DNA of 64,000 nucleotides. Source: UMGS1696 sp964621165 (GTDB taxonomy: Bacteria > Bacillota > Clostridia > Oscillospirales > CAG-272). The translations under genes were made by a program, and so were the position numbers. How positions within the stretch are numbered: the stretch's first letter is position 1; every line of letters begins with the position of its first letter. The notes beneath the pieces were generated by a model, which ran no database searches, had not been told where the DNA came from, and was given only the letters and a program-made list of their open reading frames with translations. Positions 8,647 through 16,783 of the stretch are shown piece after piece. Where the stretch lies: the NCBI GenBank assembly GCA_964621165.1, contig CAZULC010000007.1:22552-86551 (forward strand). The letters run 5' to 3'.

Positions 8647-9801
8647 TTAAACCCGCTCACCACAGACGTAAACGTAATCCAGCGAGGGATTTTCCCGGTC
8701 GTGGGTCATAATGAAGTCCGCCCTCAGCCCGACCTTGATGGAGCCGCAGGAACCGCCGATTCCAAGCATAGACGCAGGGTTGGCCGTAGCCATGGGGATT
8801 ACTTCTTCAAGCGCCGCGCCTGTGAACTTCATGAAATTCTTCACCGCCGTGAACAAATCGAGGGTGCTTCCCGCCAAAACTCCGTCACTGTTGACCGCAC
8901 GTCCGTTTTTGACGTACACCGGAAGTCCCGCAATGGAGTACTCCCCATCAGGACAGCCCGCGGCTTCAAGGGAGTCGGTTATAAGGATAATCTTATCATG
9001 GGGCTTAGCTCTGTAAGCCAACTTAATCATAGCCGGATGGGAGTGTTCGCCGTCGCAGATGAACTCGGAGTAAGCCTTGTCACACAGAAGGGAAGCTATC
9101 ATGTTGCCCGGCTCGCGGTGGTGTATCGGTCTCATCGCGTTGTAGGTGTGAGTGAAGGAGGTGACCCCATGCTCAACCGCGTTTACAGCCTCGGCATAGG
9201 TGGCGTCGCTGTGTGCAAGTGAGCAGGTCGCGCCGAGTTTTTTCGCGGTTTCAAGGAATTCCTCCCCGCCCTCAAGCTCAAAGGCTGACGAAATATGCAC
9301 GGGAAGCGGCGACATTTTGCCGATTAAAAACTCCAGCTCGTCGGACTTCAAGGGAGCCAATAAGTTTTCCGCGTGAGCGCCTCTTCTCTTTGGGTTCAGG
9401 TACCGCCCCTCAAGATGGATTCCCGCGAGAGTCGCAAGTCCTGACTCGGGCGTGCGGTTTTCGTTTATGATTTTAGCCGAATTCAGAAGCGAGTCCATCT
9501 CTGCAGACGCAAGGGTAGCCATGACCGTTGTGGTTCCGGCTTTGGCGTAGGACTTTCTCATCTCTCGCACGGTATCCCTGTCGATGAAGTTGAAGTCATG
9601 TCCGCCCCGTCCATGGGTGTGGATGTCGACCAGTCCGGGAAGAATGTACTTTCCCCCGCAGTCAACCACAGCTTCCGCTTCGCTTCTGTCTATATTTTCT
9701 CCGATTTTTGCTATAACTCCGCAGTCCGAGAGAATGTCCTTCTTTTCGAATGTTCCGCTCTCTGTCAGATATACATAACCGTTTGCAAATAAAGTTTTCA
9801 T
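8647..9801 (-). CDS. nagA: N-acetylglucosamine-6-phosphate deacetylase
   Basis: Removes acetate from GlcNAc-6-phosphate, feeding amino sugars to glycolysis and wall synthesis. The 384 residues carry the amidohydrolase signatures: LPGLVDIHTHGRGGHDF near the N terminus, GIHLEGRY, the metal histidines of LAHSDAT and TSFTHTYNAM, and ILITDSLEAAG with the catalytic aspartate. The ATG at 9801 has AGGTGG 8 bases upstream; the alternative GTG at 9813 lies inside that ribosome site. No nagB is nearby. The promoter upstream carries a large inverted repeat. Placement before metG is unusual; it looks like an insertion into a housekeeping block. Confidence 0.95.
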   Translation of the reverse strand: MKTLFANGYVYLTESGTFEKKDILSDCGVIAKIGENIDRSEAEAVVDCGGKYILPGLVDIHTHGRGGHDFNFIDRDTVREMRKSYAKAGTTTVMATLASAEMDSLLNSAKIINENRTPESGLATLAGIHLEGRYLNPKRRGAHAENLLAPLKSDELEFLIGKMSPLPVHISSAFELEGGEEFLETAKKLGATCSLAHSDATYAEAVNAVEHGVTSFTHTYNAMRPIHHREPGNMIASLLCDKAYSEFICDGEHSHPAMIKLAYRAKPHDKIILITDSLEAAGCPDGEYSIAGLPVYVKNGRAVNSDGVLAGSTLDLFTAVKNFMKFTGAALEEVIPMATANPASMLGIGGSCGSIKVGLRADFIMTHDRENPSLDYVYVCGERV

Positions 9802-9885
9802 GTCGGGTACCACCTCTTGATTTGATTTAATGGGTCACGACATACCCACTGTATATAGTTTTGCCGTTTTTTACCCGTATATCCA

Positions 9886-9928
9886 ATTATATCAGAAAAA
9901 CGCCTCTTTTACAAGACGTTTCTGATAT
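9886..9928 (-). promoter_or_regulatory. nagA promoter embedded in an inverted repeat
   Basis: On the minus strand TTGTAA (forward 9909-9914), a 17-base gap and TATAAT (forward 9886-9891) make a sigma-A promoter 85 bases upstream of nagA. The arms ATATCAGAAA (9889-9898) and TTTCTGATAT (9919-9928) form a 10-bp inverted repeat that brackets the promoter. This geometry suits a repressor operator, though a hairpin downstream of the sulfatase gene is also possible. The rest of the 265-base gap is AT-rich and I see no gene in it. Confidence 0.5.
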
Positions 9929-10066
9929 GCAATATTGACAGTAAATTGTAAATTTTACGTCAAAGTTCTGATGAAATTTGACAAATTGGTCCAACCCTTG
10001 TTAAAAAAATAAATAAAAACTATGTTCTTGGCCGGTCAGACGCAGGATTTTTTCCGTTATACGGAG

Positions 10067-11428
10067 TCATTTTCCGAGTCCCGCCTGCCACTGGACCCAA
10101 CCTGACGCAAAGGGATCTCCGCGCCGTTTCAGCTCGTCAAAAAGCATCCGTCCAAGTTCAGCCATGACCTCTCGGTAAGCCGGATTTTCCGCCTGATTTA
10201 CCTTTTCGCCCGGGTCTTTGTCGAGGTCGTAAAACTCATCTACATCTGTAAAGTTCCAGATGTACTTGTACCGCTCCGTTCTGATTCCCCGCTGTGTGAA
10301 CAGTCCGAACTGCTGACCGTTTGACGTAAACACTGCCGAGCTTGATTTGTACCCGCTTATATATTCGTGGACCGAATGACCGTGGCGCACACCCTGAGGT
10401 GACAGTCCGGCGGCGGCTTCGATCGTTGGGGCAGCGTCAAGGGATGAGCAGGCAAAGCTGTCGATTACACCGCGTCCAAGAGAGGGATATCGGACGATAA
10501 ACGGCACATGAACCACGCTGTCGTATAAAATGTAGTGCTTGTCCATCATGCCATGGTCGCCGCATGTGTCCCCGTGGTCGGACAGCAGTATAATCAGCGT
10601 GCTGTCGTACTGTCCGGACTTTTTTAGGCTGTCAATAATCACGCCCAAAGCCGCATCGGTTTCGGAAATCATGCCGAAGTACCGGGCGACAGTCGGGGAA
10701 AAGTCATCCCATGTCATGCCGCTGAGGCGCCAGTTTTCAACCTGCTTTTTCTGAATGTACGGCTTTCCCTCGAGTGAGTCCCCGAATCCGTCCCACGGAA
10801 CCATGTCCTCCGGTTTGTACATCGAGTCAAAGGGAGCTGACGGACGGCATGGCAGGTGAGGGTCGGTTATGTCAACCCAGATGTGCCACTTCTCATTTTT
10901 GTGTTTTTCGATGAAACCGGCTGAGGAGGAGCATATCCGGAAGGTCTTAGTGTCCTCGAAGGCTATTGGACTGGAACAGCCGAACCAGCCGCCGGTATAG
11001 TTCACTTTGCCGTATTTTTCACATATCTCACTGTCATAAGCATGTGAATCGAACACTGTTTCGTATCCGAAGTCACACTCGTTTCCGTGAGGGGAAGCGT
11101 CCCACTTGCCGGCGAAACCGCAGATATATCCGGCTTCCTTCAATTCCGAAACCCACGTTGGCTTTTTCGGGTCGGCTCCGTCGGTATTGACGAAATTGTA
11201 GTTGAACAGCGCGCCAATGGAATCCGGCTGAACTCCGGTAAGCATTGCCTGACGTGAAGGAGCGCAGACGGGAAGGGGAGTGTACGCGTTTTTGAAGAAC
11301 AGCCCGTCCTCAGCCAGCGAGTCAATGTTCGGTGTCTTAATGTCATACTTTCCGCTGAACCCTATCGAGTCATACCTGAGTTGGTCCAGAACTATGAACA
11401 GTACGTTCGGTGAGGATTTTTCTCCCAT
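10067..11428 (-). CDS. cytoplasmic sulfatase
   Basis: An alkaline-phosphatase-fold sulfatase of 453 residues. VLFIVLDQLRYDS near the start supplies the first metal ligands, and CAPSRQAMLTG is the CxPSR signature whose cysteine is oxidised to formylglycine. LLSDHGDTCGDHG supplies the C-terminal metal site. There is no signal peptide, so it should act on small imported sulfated sugars or esters. No formylglycine-generating (anSME) enzyme is encoded in the window. The start lies 11 bases after the upstream isomerase stop and lacks a clear ribosome site, suggesting translational coupling. With nagA downstream, sulfated amino sugars are a plausible substrate. Confidence 0.92.
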   Translation of the reverse strand: MGEKSSPNVLFIVLDQLRYDSIGFSGKYDIKTPNIDSLAEDGLFFKNAYTPLPVCAPSRQAMLTGVQPDSIGALFNYNFVNTDGADPKKPTWVSELKEAGYICGFAGKWDASPHGNECDFGYETVFDSHAYDSEICEKYGKVNYTGGWFGCSSPIAFEDTKTFRICSSSAGFIEKHKNEKWHIWVDITDPHLPCRPSAPFDSMYKPEDMVPWDGFGDSLEGKPYIQKKQVENWRLSGMTWDDFSPTVARYFGMISETDAALGVIIDSLKKSGQYDSTLIILLSDHGDTCGDHGMMDKHYILYDSVVHVPFIVRYPSLGRGVIDSFACSSLDAAPTIEAAAGLSPQGVRHGHSVHEYISGYKSSSAVFTSNGQQFGLFTQRGIRTERYKYIWNFTDVDEFYDLDKDPGEKVNQAENPAYREVMAELGRMLFDELKRRGDPFASGWVQWQAGLGK

Positions 11429-11439
11429 ATTGATTTAAA

Positions 11440-12357
11440 TCAGACGTTCTCGAGGATGTATCTCGCGGCGGCCATACCGGTTTCGCTTCCGATTTTGCCG
11501 TCTTCCATTCCCTCGAACTCAACGGAAACATAGCCGTCGTAGCCTGAATTCTTGATGAAGCCGAGGGTGCGCCATACGTCAAGGTCGCCCTGGGCCAGAA
11601 TGGAGCCGCGGAGCATGTATTCTCCGGAGTTGGAAGAAAACCAGCAGCCGGAGTCGCATCTGAACAGTCCGCCGTTGCCAGTGAGTCTGTCGGCGCGTCT
11701 GATGTAGAAGTCCTTCAGGTGAACCATCTTCGCGTAGGGAGCGCACTTCTTAACCGCGACAGCTGTGTCCTCGTCCACGCAGATGAAGTTGCCGGTGTCA
11801 AGCAGCATGCCGAAGTTGTCCCGGTCCACGGCTTCAATGAGTCGGATGATCCTGTCGGAACCGTTTACAAAGAATCCGTGGTTCTCAACAAGTGTAGTAA
11901 TACCGTACTGCTCAGCGTACTCGGACAGTTCACGGCAGCACTCAACCGCAATGGGGAACTCCCGCTCGAAGGCAACGGGTGTGTTTGACTCAAGGGGACG
12001 GCGGAAGGAGGAAATGTCGTGGCGCATGTACTTGAGATGCAGTTTTGCCGCAACGTCAATGTGCCGCTTCAATCTCTCAACCTCAGAACGTCTAGCGTCC
12101 TCGTCGGGCTTGAGAAGGTCACCGAGAACCGCGTAGTTTGACAGTGGCAGGTCCAGCTCAGCCGCGGTGTCGAGAATTTCCTTAATCAAAGGCTCGTTGA
12201 ATTCTCCGGTCTGGTCATCGTGGAGTGTGAAGCCGAAGGGAACCAGCTCAAGGCATTCCGCTCCCTTTTCCTTTGCGAAGCGCATAACCTCAGGCACAGT
12301 CATAAGCCCGCCCTCGATGTAATTGTTCATAGAATAGCTCGTAAGTCCGATTTTCAT
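11440..12357 (-). CDS. sugar phosphate isomerase/epimerase (TIM barrel)
   Basis: A 305-residue member of the xylose-isomerase-like/AP-endonuclease-2 TIM-barrel superfamily. Typical metal-ligand strands are visible: LVENHGFF (Glu), MLLDTGNF (Asp), MVHLKDF (His) and VSVEFEG (Glu). Family members isomerise or epimerise sugars, but the substrate cannot be read from sequence. AAAGGA lies 7 bases before ATG. The sulfatase gene follows by 11 bases, so both probably work on the same carbohydrate. This pair and nagA separate rsmI from metG. Confidence 0.88.
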   Translation of the reverse strand: MKIGLTSYSMNNYIEGGLMTVPEVMRFAKEKGAECLELVPFGFTLHDDQTGEFNEPLIKEILDTAAELDLPLSNYAVLGDLLKPDEDARRSEVERLKRHIDVAAKLHLKYMRHDISSFRRPLESNTPVAFEREFPIAVECCRELSEYAEQYGITTLVENHGFFVNGSDRIIRLIEAVDRDNFGMLLDTGNFICVDEDTAVAVKKCAPYAKMVHLKDFYIRRADRLTGNGGLFRCDSGCWFSSNSGEYMLRGSILAQGDLDVWRTLGFIKNSGYDGYVSVEFEGMEDGKIGSETGMAAARYILENV

Positions 12358-12428
12358 AATGAAATCCTTTCTTTTTGTGAAATGTTGTATGTGAAAATTA
12401 TATTTTTTTCTGAATCAATTCAGGATAA

Positions 12429-13307
12429 TCACAAATCCAGAACCAGCTTGTAAATGTCGTTCTTTCCGACCCCGCGGGCTTTTGCGCAGGCCTTTACCGC
12501 GTCCATTTTCGACATGCCGCCGTCCATCAGAAGCCGCACATGCTCAACCGGGTCGTCAGGGTAGTCGGGAGTCACCTCATCCTTAGCTTTCCCCGCCACA
12601 ACAAGAACATATTCTCCCCGTGGCTCTTTTTCCTCGTAAATTTTCACGGCCTCTGCGATTGTGGTGCGGCAGACTTCCTCGTTCAGCTTAGTCAGCTCAC
12701 GGCAAAGGGCGATCTGACGGTCGCCGAAGTATTTTAAAAAGTCGTCGAGGGTGGTCCTCAGCCGGTGGGGAGCCTCGTAGATAATCATGGTGCGCACTTC
12801 CCCTGCCAGCTCCGTGAGTCTTTCATTCCTCTCGCTTCTTGCGGTGCTGACAAATCCTTCAAAGGCAAAGCGGGAGGTGGACAGCCCGGATAAGGTCAGA
12901 GCCGTTATGGCCGCACAGCACCCGGGAATGCTGTAAACTGTGATTCCACGCTGGGCGCACAGCCGGACAATATCCTCACCCGGGTCGCTTATAGCCGGAG
13001 TACCCGCGTCGGTTACAAGGGCGCAGGATTCCCCTGACTCAATCCGATCCGCGATAATCTCACCCCGTTCGCGCTTGTTGTGCTCGAAGTAGCTTATCAT
13101 GGGCTTGGAAATCCCGAACCTCGCCAGCATGGAGCCTGTGTTACGGGTGTCCTCAGCCGCGACGAAATCCACCTCGGTTAGAACCTTGAGAGCACGCTCG
13201 GATATGTCGGACAGGTTGCCGATAGGGGTAGCCACAAGGTATAAAACTCCGCCCAGCACCGCGTTTTTGTCCTCCGACGATATGTTTCTCTTCTTCTGAC
13301 AGCTCAT
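12429..13307 (-). CDS. rsmI: 16S rRNA (cytidine(1402)-2'-O)-methyltransferase
   Basis: SAM-dependent enzyme that 2'-O-methylates C1402 of 16S rRNA in the decoding centre. The 292 residues carry the tetrapyrrole-methylase-fold motifs LYLVATPIGNLSDIS, FVAAEDTRNT, LVTDAGTPAISDPG and YEAPHRL. AGAGGA lies 6 bases before ATG. It lies 59 bases after trmN6, the order also found in B. subtilis (yabB ... yabC). The stop is followed on the same strand by the isomerase gene 71 bases before the next start. Confidence 0.96.
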   Translation of the reverse strand: MSCQKKRNISSEDKNAVLGGVLYLVATPIGNLSDISERALKVLTEVDFVAAEDTRNTGSMLARFGISKPMISYFEHNKRERGEIIADRIESGESCALVTDAGTPAISDPGEDIVRLCAQRGITVYSIPGCCAAITALTLSGLSTSRFAFEGFVSTARSERNERLTELAGEVRTMIIYEAPHRLRTTLDDFLKYFGDRQIALCRELTKLNEEVCRTTIAEAVKIYEEKEPRGEYVLVVAGKAKDEVTPDYPDDPVEHVRLLMDGGMSKMDAVKACAKARGVGKNDIYKLVLDL

Positions 13308-13366
13308 TTTTGTTCCTCTGTAGTAAAACCTTTGCTTTTCACGTAAACATCCGGCGAACTTTCGGC

Positions 13367-14143
13367 TTAAAACATGTGTTCCAGCGAAAAATTGTCGTAG
13401 ACCGCCTGCATGTCCGGGGTGTACTTTCCGCCGTCGCCGTAGATTATTAAAGGCCGCGCAAAATTAAGCCCTTCACCCGCGCCTTTTTTGCCTTCCACAA
13501 GCATAAGACACGGCTTCGACTTCACGGTGGGGTAGAGCAGCACAAGCCGCTTTGGCTCGATTCCGTTCTTTTTCATGGAGTGCAGCAGCTCAGCTGATCT
13601 GTCAGGGCGATAGACGACCGTAAAATATCCGCCGAACTTCAACAGCCTTGCCGCGCATGAGCAGAAGTCGTCGATGGTTCCGTTTTCCTCACGCCGGGCG
13701 GTGTTCATCTCGGGCGAATCACTGCTTTTGCCGGAAGACAGCTTCATGTAAGGTGGATTTGACAAAACCGCGTTAGCCTCGACGCCGAAAAAGTCCCTAT
13801 CAAGCCCGCGTATGTCCGCGCAGACCGGAATTATCTTATGGCAGAGTCCGTTCATTGCGGCGTTTCGTCCGATGAGGTCGGCAAAGTACGGCTGAATCTC
13901 CGCACAGTAATAACGTGAGTACTTTTCACGGGATACCGCAAGACAGGCCACGACTCCCGTTCCTCCGCCAAGCTCCACACAGACGCCGTTTTTCTTCTGT
14001 CGTGCAAACGCGGCCAAAAGATAGCTGTCAGTCCCGAAGGTCAGCCCTTTTTTCAGCTGAATCAGACAGACGCGCTCGTTTATTTCGTCAAGCCGCTCGG
14101 TTTCGGGGTCAAACAGGGGTAAATCAAACTTTAAGTCCGGCAT
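13367..14143 (-). CDS. trmN6: tRNA1(Val) (adenine(37)-N6)-methyltransferase family protein
   Basis: A class I SAM-dependent N6-adenine methyltransferase of 258 residues, matching the YfiC/YabB family that modifies A37 of tRNA-Val in enterobacteria. FGTDSYLLAAFA is the family N-terminal motif, VELGGGTGVVACL the SAM-binding glycine loop and LSNPPYMK the NPPY catalytic motif. The ATG at 14143 has AGGAG 5 bases upstream; the longer open frame to 14206 is not family-like. The gene lies between ferredoxin and rsmI, replacing the usual yabA-yabB order; no yabA is present. Confidence 0.93.
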   Translation of the reverse strand: MPDLKFDLPLFDPETERLDEINERVCLIQLKKGLTFGTDSYLLAAFARQKKNGVCVELGGGTGVVACLAVSREKYSRYYCAEIQPYFADLIGRNAAMNGLCHKIIPVCADIRGLDRDFFGVEANAVLSNPPYMKLSSGKSSDSPEMNTARREENGTIDDFCSCAARLLKFGGYFTVVYRPDRSAELLHSMKKNGIEPKRLVLLYPTVKSKPCLMLVEGKKGAGEGLNFARPLIIYGDGGKYTPDMQAVYDNFSLEHMF

Positions 14144-14237
14144 ACAAACTCCTGAAACGATGAAATTCTCTTGCGGCCACAAAAGAAGACGCCGCTTCGG
14201 CTCCACTGTTCTTGATAAATCTGATTTTACATATGCA

Positions 14238-14269
14238 AAGTAAAAGGAGAAGACAATACCGTCCTCTCC
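14238..14269 (-). terminator. terminator after the ferredoxin gene
   Basis: On the minus strand GGAGAGGAC pairs with GTCTTCTCC (forward 14261-14269 with 14246-14254, nine pairs including one G-U), a 6-base loop, then TTTTACTTT. It implies that trmN6 and the genes after it need read-through or their own promoter. Confidence 0.75.
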
Positions 14270-14334
14270 CCCCTGCTTTTTCGGGAATCCGCTTTTTTTG
14301 GGATATCCCTATGTTAGCTTGCCGCGGGTCTGAA

Positions 14335-14508
14335 TTATTCTTCAGGCTTCGGAGCTTCAACAGGACATACGCCGGCACAAGCGCCGCAGTCGAGACATTC
14401 GTCAGGATTGATAACGTACTTACCGTCTTTTTCGGAAATAGCTCCTACAGGGCATTCGGAAGCGCATGTACCGCAGCCGATGCAGTCGTCGGAAATTTTG
14501 TATGCCAT
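14335..14508 (-). CDS. 2[4Fe-4S] ferredoxin
   Basis: A small electron carrier of 57 residues in the clostridial ferredoxin mould. Two cluster motifs are complete: CIGCGTCASECP (first) and CLDCGACAGVCP (second). It probably serves pyruvate:ferredoxin oxidoreductase and hydrogenase-type partners in the cytoplasm. The ATG at 14508 has GGAGG 8 bases upstream; an earlier in-frame ATG at 14523 lies before that site. Terminators lie both before it (after ricT) and after it, so it is probably monocistronic although it interrupts the ricT-trmN6 order. Confidence 0.96.
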   Translation of the reverse strand: MAYKISDDCIGCGTCASECPVGAISEKDGKYVINPDECLDCGACAGVCPVEAPKPEE

Positions 14509-14690
14509 TTTGATTACCTCCATTTCAAGATGTTATAATTGTATCATAAAATCACGGCAAAAGAAATAGGTTTTGCGAAATTTCTTGAAAAAATTTTGGG
14601 CTTTTCCGGATTTCAGTCAATTTTATGGCTGTATATGATCCGCGTACGCCGCAACAGTCCGGGCTGGGCTGGATAACTATAGAATATTAT

Positions 14691-14715
14691 GTTAACAAAA
14701 CCCCGCGTGAGGTTT
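14691..14715 (-). terminator. terminator at the end of ricT
   Basis: On the minus strand AAACCTC, loop ACGC, GGGGTTT (7 bp with one T-G pair; forward 14698-14715) is followed by a short T-run. The stem overlaps the ricT stop codon. Confidence 0.55.
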
Positions 14716-15598
14716 ATTTTGTACGCTCCGGTCTTTCGATTTCACCGGCTTCGCGGAGTACTGCTTTGATTACAATAACATCTCGGCGGTTGTACTGCTT
14801 CACGCTTCCGTCGGACAGCCTTACCTTGATCAGTCCCTGTAAAGGAGTGATTTCAACGACAGTGCCGACTCCGTCGCTGGTTTTTACGGTTGAGTCCAAC
14901 GGCGGGGTTTTCGCGATTTCAGCCTCGTATGTGTCGTGCTCGTACCTCAGGCAGCACATGAGACGTCCGCAGGTTCCCGAGATTTTCGACGAGTTCAGGG
15001 ACAGGCTCTGTTCCTTTGCCATCTTAATTGACACCTGTACAAAGTCCGACAGAAAAGATGAGCAGCAGAAGGGACGGCCGCAGACTCCAAGTCCGCCCAT
15101 CATTTTGGCTTCGTCACGGATTCCAATCTGCCTCAGCTCGATTCTTGTGCGGAACACCGAAGCCAGATCTTTCACAAGCTCACGGAAGTCCACTCTCACC
15201 TCAGCCGAGAAGTAGAAGAGCAGCTTGCTGTTGTCAAAGGTGTATTCCGCGTCAATCAGCTTCATGTTCAGCCCGTGTTCCGCGATTTTCCTCTTGCAGA
15301 TTTCAAAGGCCTCTCTCTCGAGCCGCTGATTTTCTTCAAATTTGAGCCGGTCGTCTTCGTTTGCCGGACGGATTACTTCCTTGAGGGGCGGGACGGTTTT
15401 TGATACGTCAATCATCGAGTTGCCCACCGTTACGAAGCCGTACTCAACTCCGCGGGCTGTCTCCACGATTACGTTGTCACCGCTCTCGAATTTATGCACG
15501 CCGGGTGCGAAATAGTATACCTTGCCGGCGCCCTTGAATTTTACGCCGATTATCTCAACCTGCGTCTCCGGCGAGGGAATTTTGTTTTCGTTGTCCAT
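14714..15598 (-). CDS. ricT: RicT/YaaT, PSP1-domain regulator
   Basis: A 294-residue PSP1-domain protein. In B. subtilis RicT (YaaT) forms an iron-sulfur complex with RicA and RicF that directs RNase Y and affects sporulation and competence. The family cysteines are present: CGRPFCC and CGRLMCC within residues ~175-225, preceded by RIELRQIGIRDEAK. The start at 15598 has AGGAG 5 bases upstream; nine more codons are open upstream. It follows holB by 45 bases, the conserved holB-yaaT order. Partners RicA and RicF are not in this window. Confidence 0.95.
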   Translation of the reverse strand: MDNENKIPSPETQVEIIGVKFKGAGKVYYFAPGVHKFESGDNVIVETARGVEYGFVTVGNSMIDVSKTVPPLKEVIRPANEDDRLKFEENQRLEREAFEICKRKIAEHGLNMKLIDAEYTFDNSKLLFYFSAEVRVDFRELVKDLASVFRTRIELRQIGIRDEAKMMGGLGVCGRPFCCSSFLSDFVQVSIKMAKEQSLSLNSSKISGTCGRLMCCLRYEHDTYEAEIAKTPPLDSTVKTSDGVGTVVEITPLQGLIKVRLSDGSVKQYNRRDVIVIKAVLREAGEIERPERTK

Positions 15599-15643
15599 GT
15601 TTTCTCCTGTATCTATAACCTGCATCTAAAATATATTTCCTAT

Positions 15644-16651
15644 TTACATCATTCCTGTGACGAGGGAAGTCAGCACTGTGAGCCTTGAGCAGTTGGCGTT
15701 GATGTCGTCCTCCGCTGAGGTGAGGGCCTGACATGCTGCGACTGCGCGCTTCGGCGAGATTTTCTTCGAAATTTCCGGTATGGTTTTCTCGCTGTAGAAG
15801 AGAAGCTCCCCACCTTTTTTGGCCGCTAAAATGTCCCGTACGGCGTTTCTCGCAAGGGATAAAATCCGGCAGACCTTTTTCCTATCGTCGGGGATTTCCG
15901 TCCTGACGAACGCCACAGCCTCCGACGGTTTGCCTGAGAGAAGAAGCTCGGCCAGCTTTCCAGCGGCTCTGTACAGCTTCATCTCGTCCTCGCCGGAGTT
16001 GTACAGCCCGAGTGCGTACCCCAGACTTCCGCCGGCCACATGGGAAGCGTAGATGATTTTCTCTTCATCCCCAGGATTTTTCACGAGATGGCGGCGCCTC
16101 AGTTCCTCCTCGATAAAGGCAGAGCGGAACTTTTCCATTTTCAGAACGGGAGCGCGGCTTCTGACAGTCTCAAGCAGGGTTGACGAGTCGGTGCAGAGAA
16201 ACAGGAACATCACGTACTCCGGCGGTTCCTCAAGAGAAAGAAGAAGCGCGTTCTGTGCTTGTGGAGTCATAAGCTCAGCTTCGGGAATGACGTAAAACTT
16301 GCGCTCACCGTCGTTGGGCGGCTGGTACAGCGTGGACTTCACCGCACGTATGGGGTCAACTCCAAGGGACGCCTTATCTTCCTCACGGCGGACAAACATC
16401 ACGTCCACTGATGAGCTGGAGAGTATTTTCCTGCATGACTCGCACTCTCCGCAGGGCAGGGGAAGATCGCCGCTCTCACGGTTCTCGCATGAGATTGCCG
16501 CGCATATGTCAAGAGCCGCCGTATGCTTTCCCGAGCCGTATGGTCCCTCGATGATGTACGCATGGGCGCACCGGCCTTTTTTTATGTCAGCTTCCATTAT
16601 GTTTTTGAGCCGCTCATTGCCGATTAAATTTCTGAAAAAATTGTCAGACAT
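15644..16651 (-). CDS. holB: DNA polymerase III subunit delta'
   Basis: Clamp-loader ATPase-fold subunit, 335 residues. The Walker A segment is GPYGSGKHT (residues ~36-44), and the zinc-binding module has CGECESC. NALLLSLEEPPEYVMFLFLC covers the conserved LLKxLEEPP region, and SRAPVLKMEKF follows the family's SRC/sensor position. GGGAG is 7 bases before ATG. A near-consensus promoter sits 62 bases upstream, so holB heads the holB-ricT transcript. The gene diverges from the YpeB-like gene. Confidence 0.95.
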   Translation of the reverse strand: MSDNFFRNLIGNERLKNIMEADIKKGRCAHAYIIEGPYGSGKHTAALDICAAISCENRESGDLPLPCGECESCRKILSSSSVDVMFVRREEDKASLGVDPIRAVKSTLYQPPNDGERKFYVIPEAELMTPQAQNALLLSLEEPPEYVMFLFLCTDSSTLLETVRSRAPVLKMEKFRSAFIEEELRRRHLVKNPGDEEKIIYASHVAGGSLGYALGLYNSGEDEMKLYRAAGKLAELLLSGKPSEAVAFVRTEIPDDRKKVCRILSLARNAVRDILAAKKGGELLFYSEKTIPEISKKISPKRAVAACQALTSAEDDINANCSRLTVLTSLVTGMM

Positions 16652-16712
16652 CTGTTTTCTCCCGTCGCCGAATAAAACCTCTGAAAAACCGTATGATAAT
16701 CACAGTGTCTTA

Positions 16713-16742
16713 ATTATATCACACTTGAGCTTGGTTTGTCAA
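16713..16742 (-). promoter_or_regulatory. sigma-A promoter of holB-ricT
   Basis: On the minus strand a perfect TTGACA (forward 16737-16742), an 18-base gap and a perfect TATAAT (forward 16713-16718), 62 bases upstream of the holB start. Confidence 0.75.
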
Positions 16743-16783
16743 ATCAAAGGTGCGGTATGAATGTAAATAAATACGGGTGAATT

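Noticed and set aside
9889..9928. Inverted repeat as terminator of the sulfatase gene
   Set aside because: No T-run follows on the minus strand, and the repeat brackets a good promoter, so a regulatory role is preferred.
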